Shown piece by piece: positions 19,901-28,573 of a stretch of 51,263 nucleotides of DNA. The stretch is taken from positions 1-51,263 of the forward strand of contig JALSNC010000080.1 of the NCBI GenBank assembly GCA_026987195.1, read 5' to 3'. The position numbers were made by a program, and so were the translations under genes. The DNA is from Desulfobulbaceae bacterium. Lineage in GTDB: Bacteria > Desulfobacterota > Desulfobulbia > Desulfobulbales > Desulfobulbaceae. The notes under the pieces were generated by a model. That model worked only from the letters and a program-made list of their open reading frames with translations. It was not told the DNA's origin and did no database searches. Positions within the stretch are counted from its first letter, which is position 1; every line of letters begins with the position of its first letter.

Positions 19901-21872
19901 AATAGCGCAGGGCCGCGGTCCGGTGATGCTCGACATACGCCGCGATCCCTGCCGCGATCTGTCGGGCCACGTCCCTGAGATAGCTGTCCCTGCGCAGGAG
20001 TCTGGCCTCCTCCGGATTGGTGATAAAGGAGATCTCCGCCAGTACCGCCGGCATCTCCGCGCCGATGAGCACGTAGAAGGGAGCCTGTTTCACGCCCAGG
20101 TCCCGGACCCTGTAGTTGTCCCTCTGCAGTCCCTCGACCAGGTTGTTCTGAACATAACGGGCCAGGCGCGAGGATTCCTGGATCCTGGAGTTTTTCATCA
20201 GATCGGTGAGGATGTCCTGCAGCTCGCTGATATTGTGGGTGGATGTGGCGTTCTCCCTTGCCGCCACCCGCATGGCCTCGGTGTTGGTGGCCAGGTTGAG
20301 GTAGAAGGTCTCCATGCCGGCGGCAGAGCGTTTTTGGTGGGCATTGACGTGGATGGAGACAAAGAGGTCGCCCTTCTTCGTGTTGGCGATGGCGGTCCGT
20401 TCCTCCAGGGGGAGGAAGATGTCGCGGTCCCTGGTCAGGATTACCTCGTAGTCATACCGGCTGCGGAGGATGGAGGCCGTCTGGCGCGCGACCTTGAGAA
20501 CGATGTCCTTCTCCTTGAGACCAAAGGCCATGGCGCCCGGGTCCTTGCCGCCGTGACCGGGGTCGATGATGATCCGCCGTACGCCCAGGCCGAGCTGCTG
20601 GGCCAGGGAAAGAGCATCAGGAGCATCGGCTGCCGCGGCAGGAGCAGCGGCAGCGACCCGCCGTTTTTTCCGGTCCCTGAGACTGATCACGGCAGGAGTG
20701 TCCGTTTTCCCTGCCGGCCGGGATACCTTCTCCTTGAACGCCCGGGGCCGGACAACGACCAGCGCCGGTCGGGGCCCGGCTGCGGTTTTCTCTTGTACCT
20801 CCGCCCCGGTCACAGGTGCCGGTTTGTTCTTTTTCCGGCCATGGGCGTCGATGATCACCCGGAAGGGATCGTTGAGGCTGAAGATCTTGTAGTCGGAGAT
20901 GGACTCAATGTCGAGCACCACCCGCACAGTATTGTCGTTGAACTGGCCGGTCCGCACCTCTTTGAGCAGGCCGTCCTCGATGGGAACGGGGGCGCGGAAC
21001 CGTGGCGGGACATAGCTCTGCTGCAGGTCGATCAGGAGCCTGCGCGGCAGGGAGCCGTTTTTTTCCAGGAGCCTGGTGGTGTAGTGGACCGGCGCCGAGG
21101 CCCGGATGACGATGCGGGTGTAGTCGTCCGATGACCAGAATCTGACCGGCAGGATGTGGACCAGTTCCTCTGCAGCGGATTTGCCGGCCAGGCGGGCGGG
21201 CATGGTGATATCACTGTGGCGTCCGAGCTCGCGCAGCCGGCTGACGGCCCGGGCATACCTGTCACCTCCGGGGTAACGGCTGACGATGTCGCTGTACAGG
21301 GCAGCGGCCCGGGTGGGGTCTTTTTTCTCGAGGCGATAGATCTCGGCGGTGGCAAAGAGGGCGTCATCGGCCAGTTCGCTGTCGGGAAAGCGCCGGGCCA
21401 GCTCCCGGAAAGAGCGTGCAGCCTCATCCAGATCAAGGAGATGGTGGAACCGGTCATACATCCGCCTGTACATCCTGGCCATCATGTAAAGACAGGAGGG
21501 CGCCAGTTTTCCATCCGGCATGGAGCTGTAGATCTTGCGGAAATTACGGACTCCGGCAAGCCAGTTCTGCCGTTGCCCGGCCTCCTGCGGATCACGTTCA
21601 AGCCGGTAGAAGTAGTCGCGCGCGGCCTTGTATTCGCGGCTGGCACGGGATGCCGGTTGCGCTGCCGGGTAGGAAGATGAGGTGGCACCTGCTGTCGGCC
21701 TGGCCGGCAGGATCAGGGCGAGAACCAGCAGTCCGGTCATGATGACCGTAATGCGGCGTACACCTGGTGCCGGGAATCTTGCCGGGATCCGGCTGCCGGG
21801 GATCGCCATCATACCGGAAAACCCGTGCCCGGGATCGGAGACCCGGACGGGAAAGAAGATGGTGTGCGGCAC
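19899..21872 (-). CDS. N-acetylmuramoyl-L-alanine amidase (AmiC-like, with AMIN domain)
   Basis: This periplasmic zinc amidase splits peptidoglycan stems, mainly at cell division. The 657 residues run as follows: an N-terminal signal-like segment (MTGLLVLALILPARPTAGA), a tetratricopeptide-like helical region (about 70-190), an AMIN domain (about 215-330), a Pro/Ala linker, and an Amidase_3 domain from about 430. The Zn ligands are visible as DPGHGG (His440), a following Glu in LKEKD, and SIHVNA; the catalytic Glu is in LAEISFITN. The GTG at 21872 is the longest start; ATGs at 21812 and 21809 would give a shorter leader and are equally plausible, since neither has a clear ribosome-binding site. 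Confidence 0.92.
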   Translation of the reverse strand: MPHTIFFPVRVSDPGHGFSGMMAIPGSRIPARFPAPGVRRITVIMTGLLVLALILPARPTAGATSSSYPAAQPASRASREYKAARDYFYRLERDPQEAGQRQNWLAGVRNFRKIYSSMPDGKLAPSCLYMMARMYRRMYDRFHHLLDLDEAARSFRELARRFPDSELADDALFATAEIYRLEKKDPTRAAALYSDIVSRYPGGDRYARAVSRLRELGRHSDITMPARLAGKSAAEELVHILPVRFWSSDDYTRIVIRASAPVHYTTRLLEKNGSLPRRLLIDLQQSYVPPRFRAPVPIEDGLLKEVRTGQFNDNTVRVVLDIESISDYKIFSLNDPFRVIIDAHGRKKNKPAPVTGAEVQEKTAAGPRPALVVVRPRAFKEKVSRPAGKTDTPAVISLRDRKKRRVAAAAPAAAADAPDALSLAQQLGLGVRRIIIDPGHGGKDPGAMAFGLKEKDIVLKVARQTASILRSRYDYEVILTRDRDIFLPLEERTAIANTKKGDLFVSIHVNAHQKRSAAGMETFYLNLATNTEAMRVAARENATSTHNISELQDILTDLMKNSRIQESSRLARYVQNNLVEGLQRDNYRVRDLGVKQAPFYVLIGAEMPAVLAEISFITNPEEARLLRRDSYLRDVARQIAAGIAAYVEHHRTAALRY

Positions 21873-21919
21873 AGAGCGGCGGTTATGGAACAGGACCGAG
21901 ATACCATGGAAGCGTCGTG

Positions 21920-21970
21920 GTAACAGTTCACCGCTATGGGTAACGACATTGAACTACCGGGACTTTTACG
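21920..21970 (+). repeat. Dispersed repeat family A
   Basis: A full-length copy runs from GTAACAGTTCACCGCTATGGG to GGGACTTTTACG in the 245-base gap between the amidase start and the mutS stop. Ends of the CGTAAnAG / CTTTTACG type form a short inverted repeat. I see nothing else in this gap. Confidence 0.82.
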
Positions 21971-22117
21971 CGTTTTGCGGGCTGGCGTGCAAGGTTCTGT
22001 CGAGTCCGGTTTCAGCGCCCCGGGGCGTAGGTTGTCCGCCAGGGGCCAGCCAGTAAAAAGTATACCGTATTTCCCGGGAATGGCAAAATAATTCGTCTCC
22101 CTGCCCAGCTGCTGTTC

Positions 22118-24796
22118 TCAGTCGGCGTCATCCAGAAGTGCCCTGGCCTGGTAGAGGAGTTCCAGGGCCTGGCGCGGGGTGGTGTTGTCCGGATCCACCT
22201 CCTGCAACAGCCGGCGCAGCGGCTCTGCCGGCGGCTGGAAGAGCGGGAGCTGGCAGGGCTGCCGGTGCCTCTCCCTGGCGGGTTTTCTGTCCCTGCCGGC
22301 AGCAGGGAACCGGTCCCGCGACCGCAGGCCGCCCTGTTCGATCTCCTGCAGGATCTCGTGGGCCCGTGCCACCACATGGGGAGGGACGCCGGCCAGGCCC
22401 GCCACCTGGATGCCGTAACTGCGGTTGGTGGCTCCGGCGACCAGCTTGTGGAGAAAGATGATGGAGTCGTTCCATTCCCGCACCGCGATGGAGTAGTTGC
22501 AGATTCTCGGATGACGTGTGGCGAGATCGGTCAGTTCATGGTAGTGGGTGGCGAACAGGGTCTTGATACCGCGGCCGTCCCTGTCGGCCAGCTCCTCGGC
22601 AACGGCGCGGGCAATGGCCATGCCGTCGTAGGTGGAGGTGCCGCGGCCGATCTCGTCCAGGATCACCAGGCTGCGATGGGTGGCGTTGTTGAGGATGTTG
22701 GCGGTCTCGTTCATCTCCACCATGAAGGTGGACTGGCCCCGCCGCAGGTCGTCCATGGCCCCGACCCGGGTGAAGATCCGGTCGACGATGCAGATCTCTG
22801 CTGCCTCGGCAGGGACAAAACTGCCGATGTGCGCCATGAGGACGATCAGGGCGGTCTGGCGCAGGACCGTGGACTTGCCGGCCATGTTGGGGCCGGTGAT
22901 GATGAGCAGTTCCTGCTGCCGCTGGTCCAGGTGGATGTCGTTGGGAACGAATCGTCCCGCCTCCAGGGAACGCTCGATGACCGGGTGTCTGCCCTCGGTG
23001 ATGGTGATCCCGTCGTCTTCGCTGATTTCGGGCCGGGTATAATGGTAGCGGGCCGCGGCCTCGGCCAGGCAGGCGAGGACATCGATGCGGGCGATACGAC
23101 CGGCGCTGTCCAGCAGGCGGCGGCTCCGGGCGGCGATGTGGTTGCGGATCTCCGAAAAAAGGCGGTACTCCAGCTCCAGCCGCCGCTCGCTGGCCGAGGA
23201 GATGCGGTTCTCCAGCTCCTTCAGCTCCGGGGTGATGAAGCGCTCGGCATTGACCAGGGTCTGCTTGCGGATATAGTCCTCGGGGATCTCTCCGGCCTGG
23301 GCGCGGCTGACCTCGAGGTAGTAGCCAAAGACCTTGTTGTAGCCCACCTTGAGCTTGGCCATGCCGGTCCGTTCCCGTTCCCGCTGCTCCAGTTCCAGGA
23401 TGAGCTGTCTGCCGTCCCGCAGCAGGTGCAGCAGCTCGTCGAGTTCCCCGTTGTAGCCCTCCCGGATCAGGTTACCCTCCCGCAAGGTGACCGGGGCGTC
23501 TTCCCGGATGGCCCGGTCGATGAGCTCGTGCAGGTCCTCCAGTTCGTCGAGGTCTTCGGCCAGGGAGCGGAGCAGGCCCGGTTCCATCGCCAGGAGCATG
23601 GTCCTGATCTCCGGCAGCCGGGCGAGGGAGAGCTTGAGGCTGGTCATATCGCGGGCATTGCCGTGACCCAGGGCAAGCCGGCTGCAGAGACGTTCCAGGT
23701 CATAGATGGCGGCGAGCTGTTCACGCAGCTCCCGGCGCAGGCCCGGATCGGCGAGCAGGTCCTGGACACTGCCCAGGCGGGCACGGATCCGCTCCCGGTC
23801 CTGGAGGGGAAAGAGGAGCCACTGGCGCAGGAGGCGTGCGCCCATGGGCGTGCAGGTCAGGTCGAGCACGGACAGCAGGGAGCCGTCCCGCTTGCCGCCG
23901 ATGATGGTCTCGGTGAGCTCCAGGTTGCGCCGGGAGGTCTCGTCGATGACCAGGCAGTCCCGGCTGCTCAGGGGCGTGAGTTTGCGGATGTGGCCGAGAT
24001 CGGTCTTCTGGGTCTCCTGGATGTAGGCGAGCAGGGCGCCGGCGGCACGGATGGCGGCGGTCATGGTGTCGCAGCCGAATCCGGCCAGGGTGGTGGTCCT
24101 GAAATGTTCAGTCAGGACCTGGCGGGCCGTGTCCTCCTCAAAGGTGTCGTCCGGCCGTGGTGTCACGCAGAGTCCGCCGAGCAGGGTGGCAAGGGTCCCG
24201 GTGAGCGGGGCCAGGGGCTCTGCCGCTGATTCGGCCAGCAGCAGCTCGGCCGGCTCCATGCGGGTGATTTCGTCGATGAGCCGGTCATCGTCCTCTGCTG
24301 TCAGCTCCACCTCGCTTAAGCGGAAATTGCCGGTGGAGACATCGAGGAAGCCCAGGCCGGCGGTCCTGCGTCCCCGGCCCGAGACCTGGATGGCGAGACT
24401 GCAGACAAAGCAGTTGCTTTTTTCGTCCAGGATCTGTTCATCCGTGGTCACCCCGGGCGTGACCACCCGCACCACCTCCCGCCGGACGATGCCCTTGGCC
24501 TGTTTCGGGTCCTCGATCTGTTCACAGATCGCCACCCGATAGCCCGCCTTGATCATCTTCCCCAGGTAGCCGGCCACGGCATGATAGGGCACGCCGCACA
24601 TGGGAACCCGGTTGGCGTCGTCCTTGCTGCTGCGGGAGGTGAGGGTGATGCCGAGCACCCGGGAAGCGGTGACGGCGTCGTCAAAGAACATCTCGTAGAA
24701 ATCGCCCATCCGGTAGAAGAGGATGGCATCCTTGTACTGCTCCTTGATCTCCAGGTACTGGCGGAGCATGGGGGTGATCTTGACCGGTTTGCTCAT
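22118..24796 (-). CDS. mutS: DNA mismatch repair ATPase MutS
   Basis: MutS recognises mismatches and small loops and starts repair with MutL. The 892-residue protein is full length. It has the mismatch-wedging GDFYEMF motif near residue 36, the connector, lever and clamp regions, the ATPase P-loop TGPNMAGKST near 630, and the DEIGRGTSTYDG Walker B/signature region. Its ATG overlaps the stop of the HIT gene by 4 bases, so it is the last gene of a three-gene minus-strand operon (phosphoesterase, HIT, mutS). Confidence 0.97.
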   Translation of the reverse strand: MSKPVKITPMLRQYLEIKEQYKDAILFYRMGDFYEMFFDDAVTASRVLGITLTSRSSKDDANRVPMCGVPYHAVAGYLGKMIKAGYRVAICEQIEDPKQAKGIVRREVVRVVTPGVTTDEQILDEKSNCFVCSLAIQVSGRGRRTAGLGFLDVSTGNFRLSEVELTAEDDDRLIDEITRMEPAELLLAESAAEPLAPLTGTLATLLGGLCVTPRPDDTFEEDTARQVLTEHFRTTTLAGFGCDTMTAAIRAAGALLAYIQETQKTDLGHIRKLTPLSSRDCLVIDETSRRNLELTETIIGGKRDGSLLSVLDLTCTPMGARLLRQWLLFPLQDRERIRARLGSVQDLLADPGLRRELREQLAAIYDLERLCSRLALGHGNARDMTSLKLSLARLPEIRTMLLAMEPGLLRSLAEDLDELEDLHELIDRAIREDAPVTLREGNLIREGYNGELDELLHLLRDGRQLILELEQRERERTGMAKLKVGYNKVFGYYLEVSRAQAGEIPEDYIRKQTLVNAERFITPELKELENRISSASERRLELEYRLFSEIRNHIAARSRRLLDSAGRIARIDVLACLAEAAARYHYTRPEISEDDGITITEGRHPVIERSLEAGRFVPNDIHLDQRQQELLIITGPNMAGKSTVLRQTALIVLMAHIGSFVPAEAAEICIVDRIFTRVGAMDDLRRGQSTFMVEMNETANILNNATHRSLVILDEIGRGTSTYDGMAIARAVAEELADRDGRGIKTLFATHYHELTDLATRHPRICNYSIAVREWNDSIIFLHKLVAGATNRSYGIQVAGLAGVPPHVVARAHEILQEIEQGGLRSRDRFPAAGRDRKPARERHRQPCQLPLFQPPAEPLRRLLQEVDPDNTTPRQALELLYQARALLDDAD

Positions 24797-25302
24797 CGGG
24801 ATGTCGGTTCGGGCAGAGGCTTCTGGAAATCGGGCAACAGCAGGTCGTAGGTCGCCTCGATATGCTGGGGAATGGTCCTGATCTCGGCGCAGACCGTGAT
24901 GAAGTTGTGGTCGTCCTGCCAGCGCGGCACCACGTGGAAATGCAGATGTTCAGCGATCCCGGCCCCCGCCACCCTGCCCAGGTTGAGGCCGATGTTGATG
25001 CCGTCGCAGTGGAGACGGCGGCGCAGGATGCGGCAGCACTGCCTGAGCATGGCCATGAGGGCCCGGTCCTCCCCGGGCGTAAGGTCGGTGATGTCCGCCA
25101 CGTGACGGCGCGGCGCCACCAGCAGGTGGCCGTTGGCATAGGGGAAGCGGTTGAGCAGGACCACGGTCCGGGCATCGCGGTGGAGAAGCAGGTTGCCGCG
25201 GTCGGAGGCGGCCTCGCCGGGGGGTTCGAACAGGCAGTGGTCCGGCCGGGGGGCGTCACCGAGCACATGCTCCATGCGCCATGGGGTCCACAGGGTCTTC
25301 AT
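24793..25302 (-). CDS. HIT-family nucleotide hydrolase/transferase
   Basis: This 169-residue protein has the histidine triad HLHFHVVPRW (His119, 121, 123). The family hydrolyses or phosphorolyses nucleotide esters such as Ap4A. The N-terminal TLWTPWRMEHV resembles the Ap4A phosphorylase-like HIT branch. The frame extends upstream with low-complexity sequence, but the ATG at 25302 overlaps the stop of the preceding phosphoesterase (ATGA) and gives the normal family start. The 3' end overlaps mutS in the same way. The substrate cannot be read from the sequence. Confidence 0.9.
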   Translation of the reverse strand: MKTLWTPWRMEHVLGDAPRPDHCLFEPPGEAASDRGNLLLHRDARTVVLLNRFPYANGHLLVAPRRHVADITDLTPGEDRALMAMLRQCCRILRRRLHCDGINIGLNLGRVAGAGIAEHLHFHVVPRWQDDHNFITVCAEIRTIPQHIEATYDLLLPDFQKPLPEPTSR

Positions 25303-25796
25303 GGCAGGTGCGGCAGTTCGTATATCCGTGCCCGCAGACTCTCGCCGGCCTCGAGGATGGCATAGGTCCCGGGGGCGCCGAAGCGGCCGCCGGCCCTGAA
25401 GGCGCCGGGATTCAGAACCAGGGTGTTGCCGATCCGGTGGCAGACCGGCCGGTGGGTGTGGCCGTAGATCATGGCGTCGGCCCCGGGAAAGATGTCCCAG
25501 AGCCCGGACTCGATGTCCAGCCCGAGATGGGCGCCATGGGTGAGGCCGATGAGAAATCTGCCCAGGCGGAAGGAGGTCTCGGTGGGCAGGCGGGCAAAGG
25601 CCTCCTGCCGGCACATGTTGCCGTGCACGGCATGGATCTCCCGGTCACCGAAGGCATCGAGAATGGAGGGGTCGGTGAGGTCACCGGCATGGATGATGAC
25701 ATCGCAGTCGGCGAAACACAGGCTGATCTGCTTCCTGAAGGTGGCGTCGGCCCCGCTCAGGTGGGTATCGGATAGAACACCGGCTCTCTGTTGCAT
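25299..25796 (-). CDS. YfcE/MJ0936-type metallophosphoesterase
   Basis: This 165-residue calcineurin-like phosphodiesterase has its metal ligands in order: LSDTH (Asp10, His12), HAGDL (Asp39), HGNM (Asn60), THGAH (His87) and YGHTHRP. The frame is open further upstream, but the ATG at 25796 gives the typical short N-terminus, directly before the first beta strand. It is the first gene of the operon with the HIT gene and mutS, each pair overlapping by 4 bases. The leader contains a family A repeat. No strong ribosome-binding site is visible. The cellular substrate is unknown. Confidence 0.88.
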   Translation of the reverse strand: MQQRAGVLSDTHLSGADATFRKQISLCFADCDVIIHAGDLTDPSILDAFGDREIHAVHGNMCRQEAFARLPTETSFRLGRFLIGLTHGAHLGLDIESGLWDIFPGADAMIYGHTHRPVCHRIGNTLVLNPGAFRAGGRFGAPGTYAILEAGESLRARIYELPHLP

Positions 25797-25808
25797 GGTT
25801 GTCGGATC

Positions 25809-25859
25809 GTAATAGTTCGCCGCTATCGGCAACTGCCTGAAAATGCCGATATTTTTACG
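25809..25859 (+). repeat. Dispersed repeat family A
   Basis: A full copy runs from GTAATAGTTCGCCGCTATCGG to GATATTTTTACG, 12 bases upstream of the minus-strand phosphoesterase start. It would be transcribed as the 5' leader of that operon. Confidence 0.82.
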
Positions 25860-25996
25860 TCGGATCTGCTGGCGGTTTTCTGGAGGCGGGAGCGTGATCT
25901 CTCCGGTCCGTCGGCATACTGTAAAGGAGATGGCGCCGGAAAACAAGGGGTGGTCCCCGGACAGGGGCAGATAATGGCCGGTTGTCCAGGAACCGG

Positions 25997-26025
25997 TTGC
26001 AAAAACCGGGTATATCCCGTAATAT
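25997..26025 (+). promoter_or_regulatory. Candidate sigma-70 promoter of efp
   Basis: TTGCAA is followed at the ideal 17-base spacing by TAATAT (4 of 6 matches each) in an AT-rich patch, about 80 bases before the efp start codon. Confidence 0.5.
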
Positions 26026-26106
26026 AAAATGTTTGATTGAAAAATGGATCGCGGGGTCAGGGACCATCAGGTCTGACACCGCAGGAACGCAACCCGGGAA
26101 TTCCTT

Positions 26107-26670
26107 ATGTATTCAGCATCAGATCTCCGCAAGGGCCTCAAGGTCCAGATTGACGGCGAACCCTATATCATCATCGAGTTCGAGTTCTCCAAGCCGGGCA
26201 AGGGACAGGCGCTCTACCGCACCAAGATGCGCAACATGATCACCGGCAACCAGTTCACCCAGACCTACCGCTCCAACGACAAGTTCGAGAAGCCGGACCT
26301 GGAGGAACGGACCATGCAGTTTCTCTACTCGCAGGACAACGAGTACCACTTCATGGACACCAGCTCCTATGAGCAGATATTCCTCACCAGGGAGCAACTG
26401 GGTGACAATGTCAACTTCCTGGTGGACAACATGGAGGTCCAGGTCCTCTTCTTCGACAACCGGCCCATCGACATCAGCCTGCCGATCTTCGTCAACCTGG
26501 AGGTGACCCGCGCCGACCCCTGGGTCAAGGGCGACACCTCCGGCACCGACACCAAGCCGGTGACCGTGGAGACCGGTTACCGGCTCCAGGTGCCTCCCTT
26601 TGTCAACCAGGGAGACCGGATCCAGATCGACACCCGGACCGGCGAGTACATCACCAGGGTCAAGGAGTGA
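26107..26670 (+). CDS. efp: Translation elongation factor P
   Basis: EF-P enters the ribosomal E site and relieves stalling at polyproline stretches. The 187-residue protein has all three domains. The tip loop of domain I reads SKPGKGQAL, with the modified lysine at position 32. The loop lysine and the neighbouring epmA gene together indicate modification by beta-lysylation. Stretches such as VNLEVTRADPWVKGDTSGTDTKPVTVETG are typical of domain III. Confidence 0.97.
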   Translation: MYSASDLRKGLKVQIDGEPYIIIEFEFSKPGKGQALYRTKMRNMITGNQFTQTYRSNDKFEKPDLEERTMQFLYSQDNEYHFMDTSSYEQIFLTREQLGDNVNFLVDNMEVQVLFFDNRPIDISLPIFVNLEVTRADPWVKGDTSGTDTKPVTVETGYRLQVPPFVNQGDRIQIDTRTGEYITRVKE

Positions 26671-26679
26671 CCGCCTCCC

Positions 26680-27594
26680 GTGCTGCCGCCCCGCCGCCTG
26701 CAGCAGCGGTCCCGCCTGCTGCAGGCTGTCCGTTCCTTCTTCCTTTCCCGGCAGTACCTGGAGGTCGATACCCCGGTGCTGCTGTCCGAGCTCATCCCCG
26801 AATCCCAGATCGTCCCCTACCGGTGTGAAGAACGGTTTCTGCAGACCTCTCCCGAACTCTGCATGAAGCTCCTGCTCGCCAGGGGCTGCCCGCGTCTGTT
26901 CCAGATCTGTCACTGTTTCCGGAAAGGCGAGGCAGGCCGGTATCACCGGTCCGAATTCACCATGCTGGAGTGGTACCATGCCGGCTGGGGCTACGGCGAG
27001 CTGATGGCGGAGGTGGAGGAGCTTGTGCAGGCCCTGGCCCGCGAGGGTGACTTCCCTGCCCTGGACGACGGCGGCGGCCTGCGCCGTCAGGGGCGCCAGG
27101 TGGACCTGCAGTCACCCTGGGAGCGGCTGACCGTGGATGAAGCCTTCCGCCGTTATGCCGGGATCCCGGCCCGTGCCGCCCTGGCCGATGACCGCTTTGA
27201 TGAACTCCTGGTGACACGGGTCGAGCCGCACCTGGGCTGGCAGCGGCCTGTCTTTCTCTGCGACTATCCCGTCGAGCTGGGCTCCCTGGCCAGGAGAAAG
27301 GCGGAAGACCCGCAGCTTGCCGAACGGTTTGAGCTCTATATCGCCGGTATCGAACTGGCCAACGGTTTCTCGGAACTGACCGATCCCGCAGAGCAGGAAG
27401 AACGGTTTGCCGGCGAGATCCGCGCCATTCGCGCGGCCGGCCGGCCGGCTGCCATGCCGCATCGTTTCCTCGATACCCTGGCCGCCATGCCCGAGACCGC
27501 AGGCATCGCCCTGGGATTCGACCGCCTGCTCATGCTCCTGTCCGGCGCCGACAGGATCGCCGAGGTCCTGGCGCTGGACCCGGAGAGCTGGTGA
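26680..27594 (+). CDS. epmA: EF-P--(R)-beta-lysine ligase EpmA (GenX/PoxA)
   Basis: EpmA is a lysyl-tRNA-synthetase-like enzyme that attaches (R)-beta-lysine to EF-P. The 304-residue protein is the class II catalytic core without an anticodon-binding domain: motif 1 EVDTPVL, motif 2 FQICHCFRKGEAGRYHRSEFTMLEWY, and motif 3 GIALGFDRLLML. The GTG at 26680 is the first usable start, since an in-frame stop lies just upstream. AAGGAG at the end of efp may serve it at long spacing. The 9-base gap to efp makes a two-gene operon. The aminomutase EpmB that makes the substrate is not in the window. Confidence 0.94.
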   Translation: MLPPRRLQQRSRLLQAVRSFFLSRQYLEVDTPVLLSELIPESQIVPYRCEERFLQTSPELCMKLLLARGCPRLFQICHCFRKGEAGRYHRSEFTMLEWYHAGWGYGELMAEVEELVQALAREGDFPALDDGGGLRRQGRQVDLQSPWERLTVDEAFRRYAGIPARAALADDRFDELLVTRVEPHLGWQRPVFLCDYPVELGSLARRKAEDPQLAERFELYIAGIELANGFSELTDPAEQEERFAGEIRAIRAAGRPAAMPHRFLDTLAAMPETAGIALGFDRLLMLLSGADRIAEVLALDPESW

Positions 27595-27703
27595 GGGAGG
27601 TCCTCCTTGCCGGAACCGGCAGACGAACGGATATCATTCTCCGGTCGCCGATTTTTCTGACAACTCGGGTTTGTAATTTATTCCCCGATGTTATACCATG
27701 TCT

Positions 27704-28375
27704 TTACAGAGCGGCCCCATAGGGATGCACCTGTTCGCCCGGCACACTGACGAATTCCATCTCCGGCAGGATGACCGCGGTCAGGCGGCCGCCATAGGCG
27801 GCACCGGTGTCGATACCGATCTTGTTGGCCTGCACCAGGGGTTTTTCGAAGACCGTGTGGCCGAAGACCACCGGTTTGCCGAAGTCGTAGTCTGAACGGA
27901 TGAACCTGTCCCGTACCCAGAGGCACCAGTCCGCGCTCTGCTGTGACAGGTGGCGGCCCGGCTGCAGGCCGGCGTGGACATAGATGGCATGCTCGTCCTG
28001 CCAGTGCAGGGGCAGGTCGGAGAGAAACGCCAGGTGGGCAGGGGGCAGGGCGGCGGCAATGGCCGGTCCGCGCAGGCCGGCGGGGATGTCGTAGCTCGCC
28101 AGTGTCTGCCGGCCCCCGACTCCCAGGTAGACGGAACGATCCTCCCCGGCCAGGTACTGCTGCAGCATGAGTTCATGGTTGCCCATCAGAAAGATCACCT
28201 GCCGCTGTTGCCGTTTCAGGGCAAGCAGCAGGTCGATCACCTTCCTTGTCTCCGGCCCCCGGTCGATATAGTCTCCGAGGAAGACCAAGCGGTCGGCCCT
28301 GTCCGCGACCCGGTCCAGCAGGGCAGCCAGGGATGCGTGGCAGCCGTGGATATCACCTATGACACAGGTGGTCAT
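27704..28375 (-). CDS. PPP-family metallophosphatase (ApaH/PrpE-like or Ser/Thr phosphatase)
   Basis: This 223-residue protein has the complete PPP signature: GDIHG (7-11), GDYIDRGP (34-41), GNHE, a later VHAGL and FGHT. Members hydrolyse diadenosine polyphosphates or dephosphorylate Ser/Thr proteins; the sequence does not decide between them. It is convergent with epmA. A family C repeat lies upstream, between it and the polysaccharide genes. Confidence 0.9.
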   Translation of the reverse strand: MTTCVIGDIHGCHASLAALLDRVADRADRLVFLGDYIDRGPETRKVIDLLLALKRQQRQVIFLMGNHELMLQQYLAGEDRSVYLGVGGRQTLASYDIPAGLRGPAIAAALPPAHLAFLSDLPLHWQDEHAIYVHAGLQPGRHLSQQSADWCLWVRDRFIRSDYDFGKPVVFGHTVFEKPLVQANKIGIDTGAAYGGRLTAVILPEMEFVSVPGEQVHPYGAAL

Positions 28376-28406
28376 GCCGTGTTCTCTTCTTTTTCGGGAT
28401 CCGGAG

Positions 28407-28513
28407 TGCAGGCGCTGCTGGCCGCAGGTAAGCGACCGCAGGGAGACTCCGATAGCCCCTACTGTGCGGGCAGGAGCGACCGTGCGAAGATGCGGTGGTT
28501 GTCACCGCTTACG
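28407..28513 (+). repeat. Dispersed repeat family C
   Basis: It shares the block GGTAAGCGACCGCAGGGAGA and the following CTCCGAtAGCC with the copy at 19691-19900, then GCGACCGTGC, and ends CCGCTTACGG. It fills the divergent gap between the phosphatase and the Wzz-like gene, where their promoters should lie. Confidence 0.78.
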
Positions 28514-28573
28514 GTCGGGTTTGTCGACCCGGCATCAGAGGGCTTTTCGAACCTATCGGTATCTATATAGATC

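Larger units (their letters stand above)
25797..26106. other. Divergent gap between the phosphoesterase operon and efp
   Basis: These 310 bases hold a family A repeat (25809-25859) and a good promoter for efp (25997-26025). No coding sequence is supported. Confidence 0.5.

Noticed and set aside
22265-24229. Plus-strand open frame of 654 codons inside mutS
   Set aside because: Shadow frame of mutS; Gly/Asp/Gln-rich without recognisable domains.
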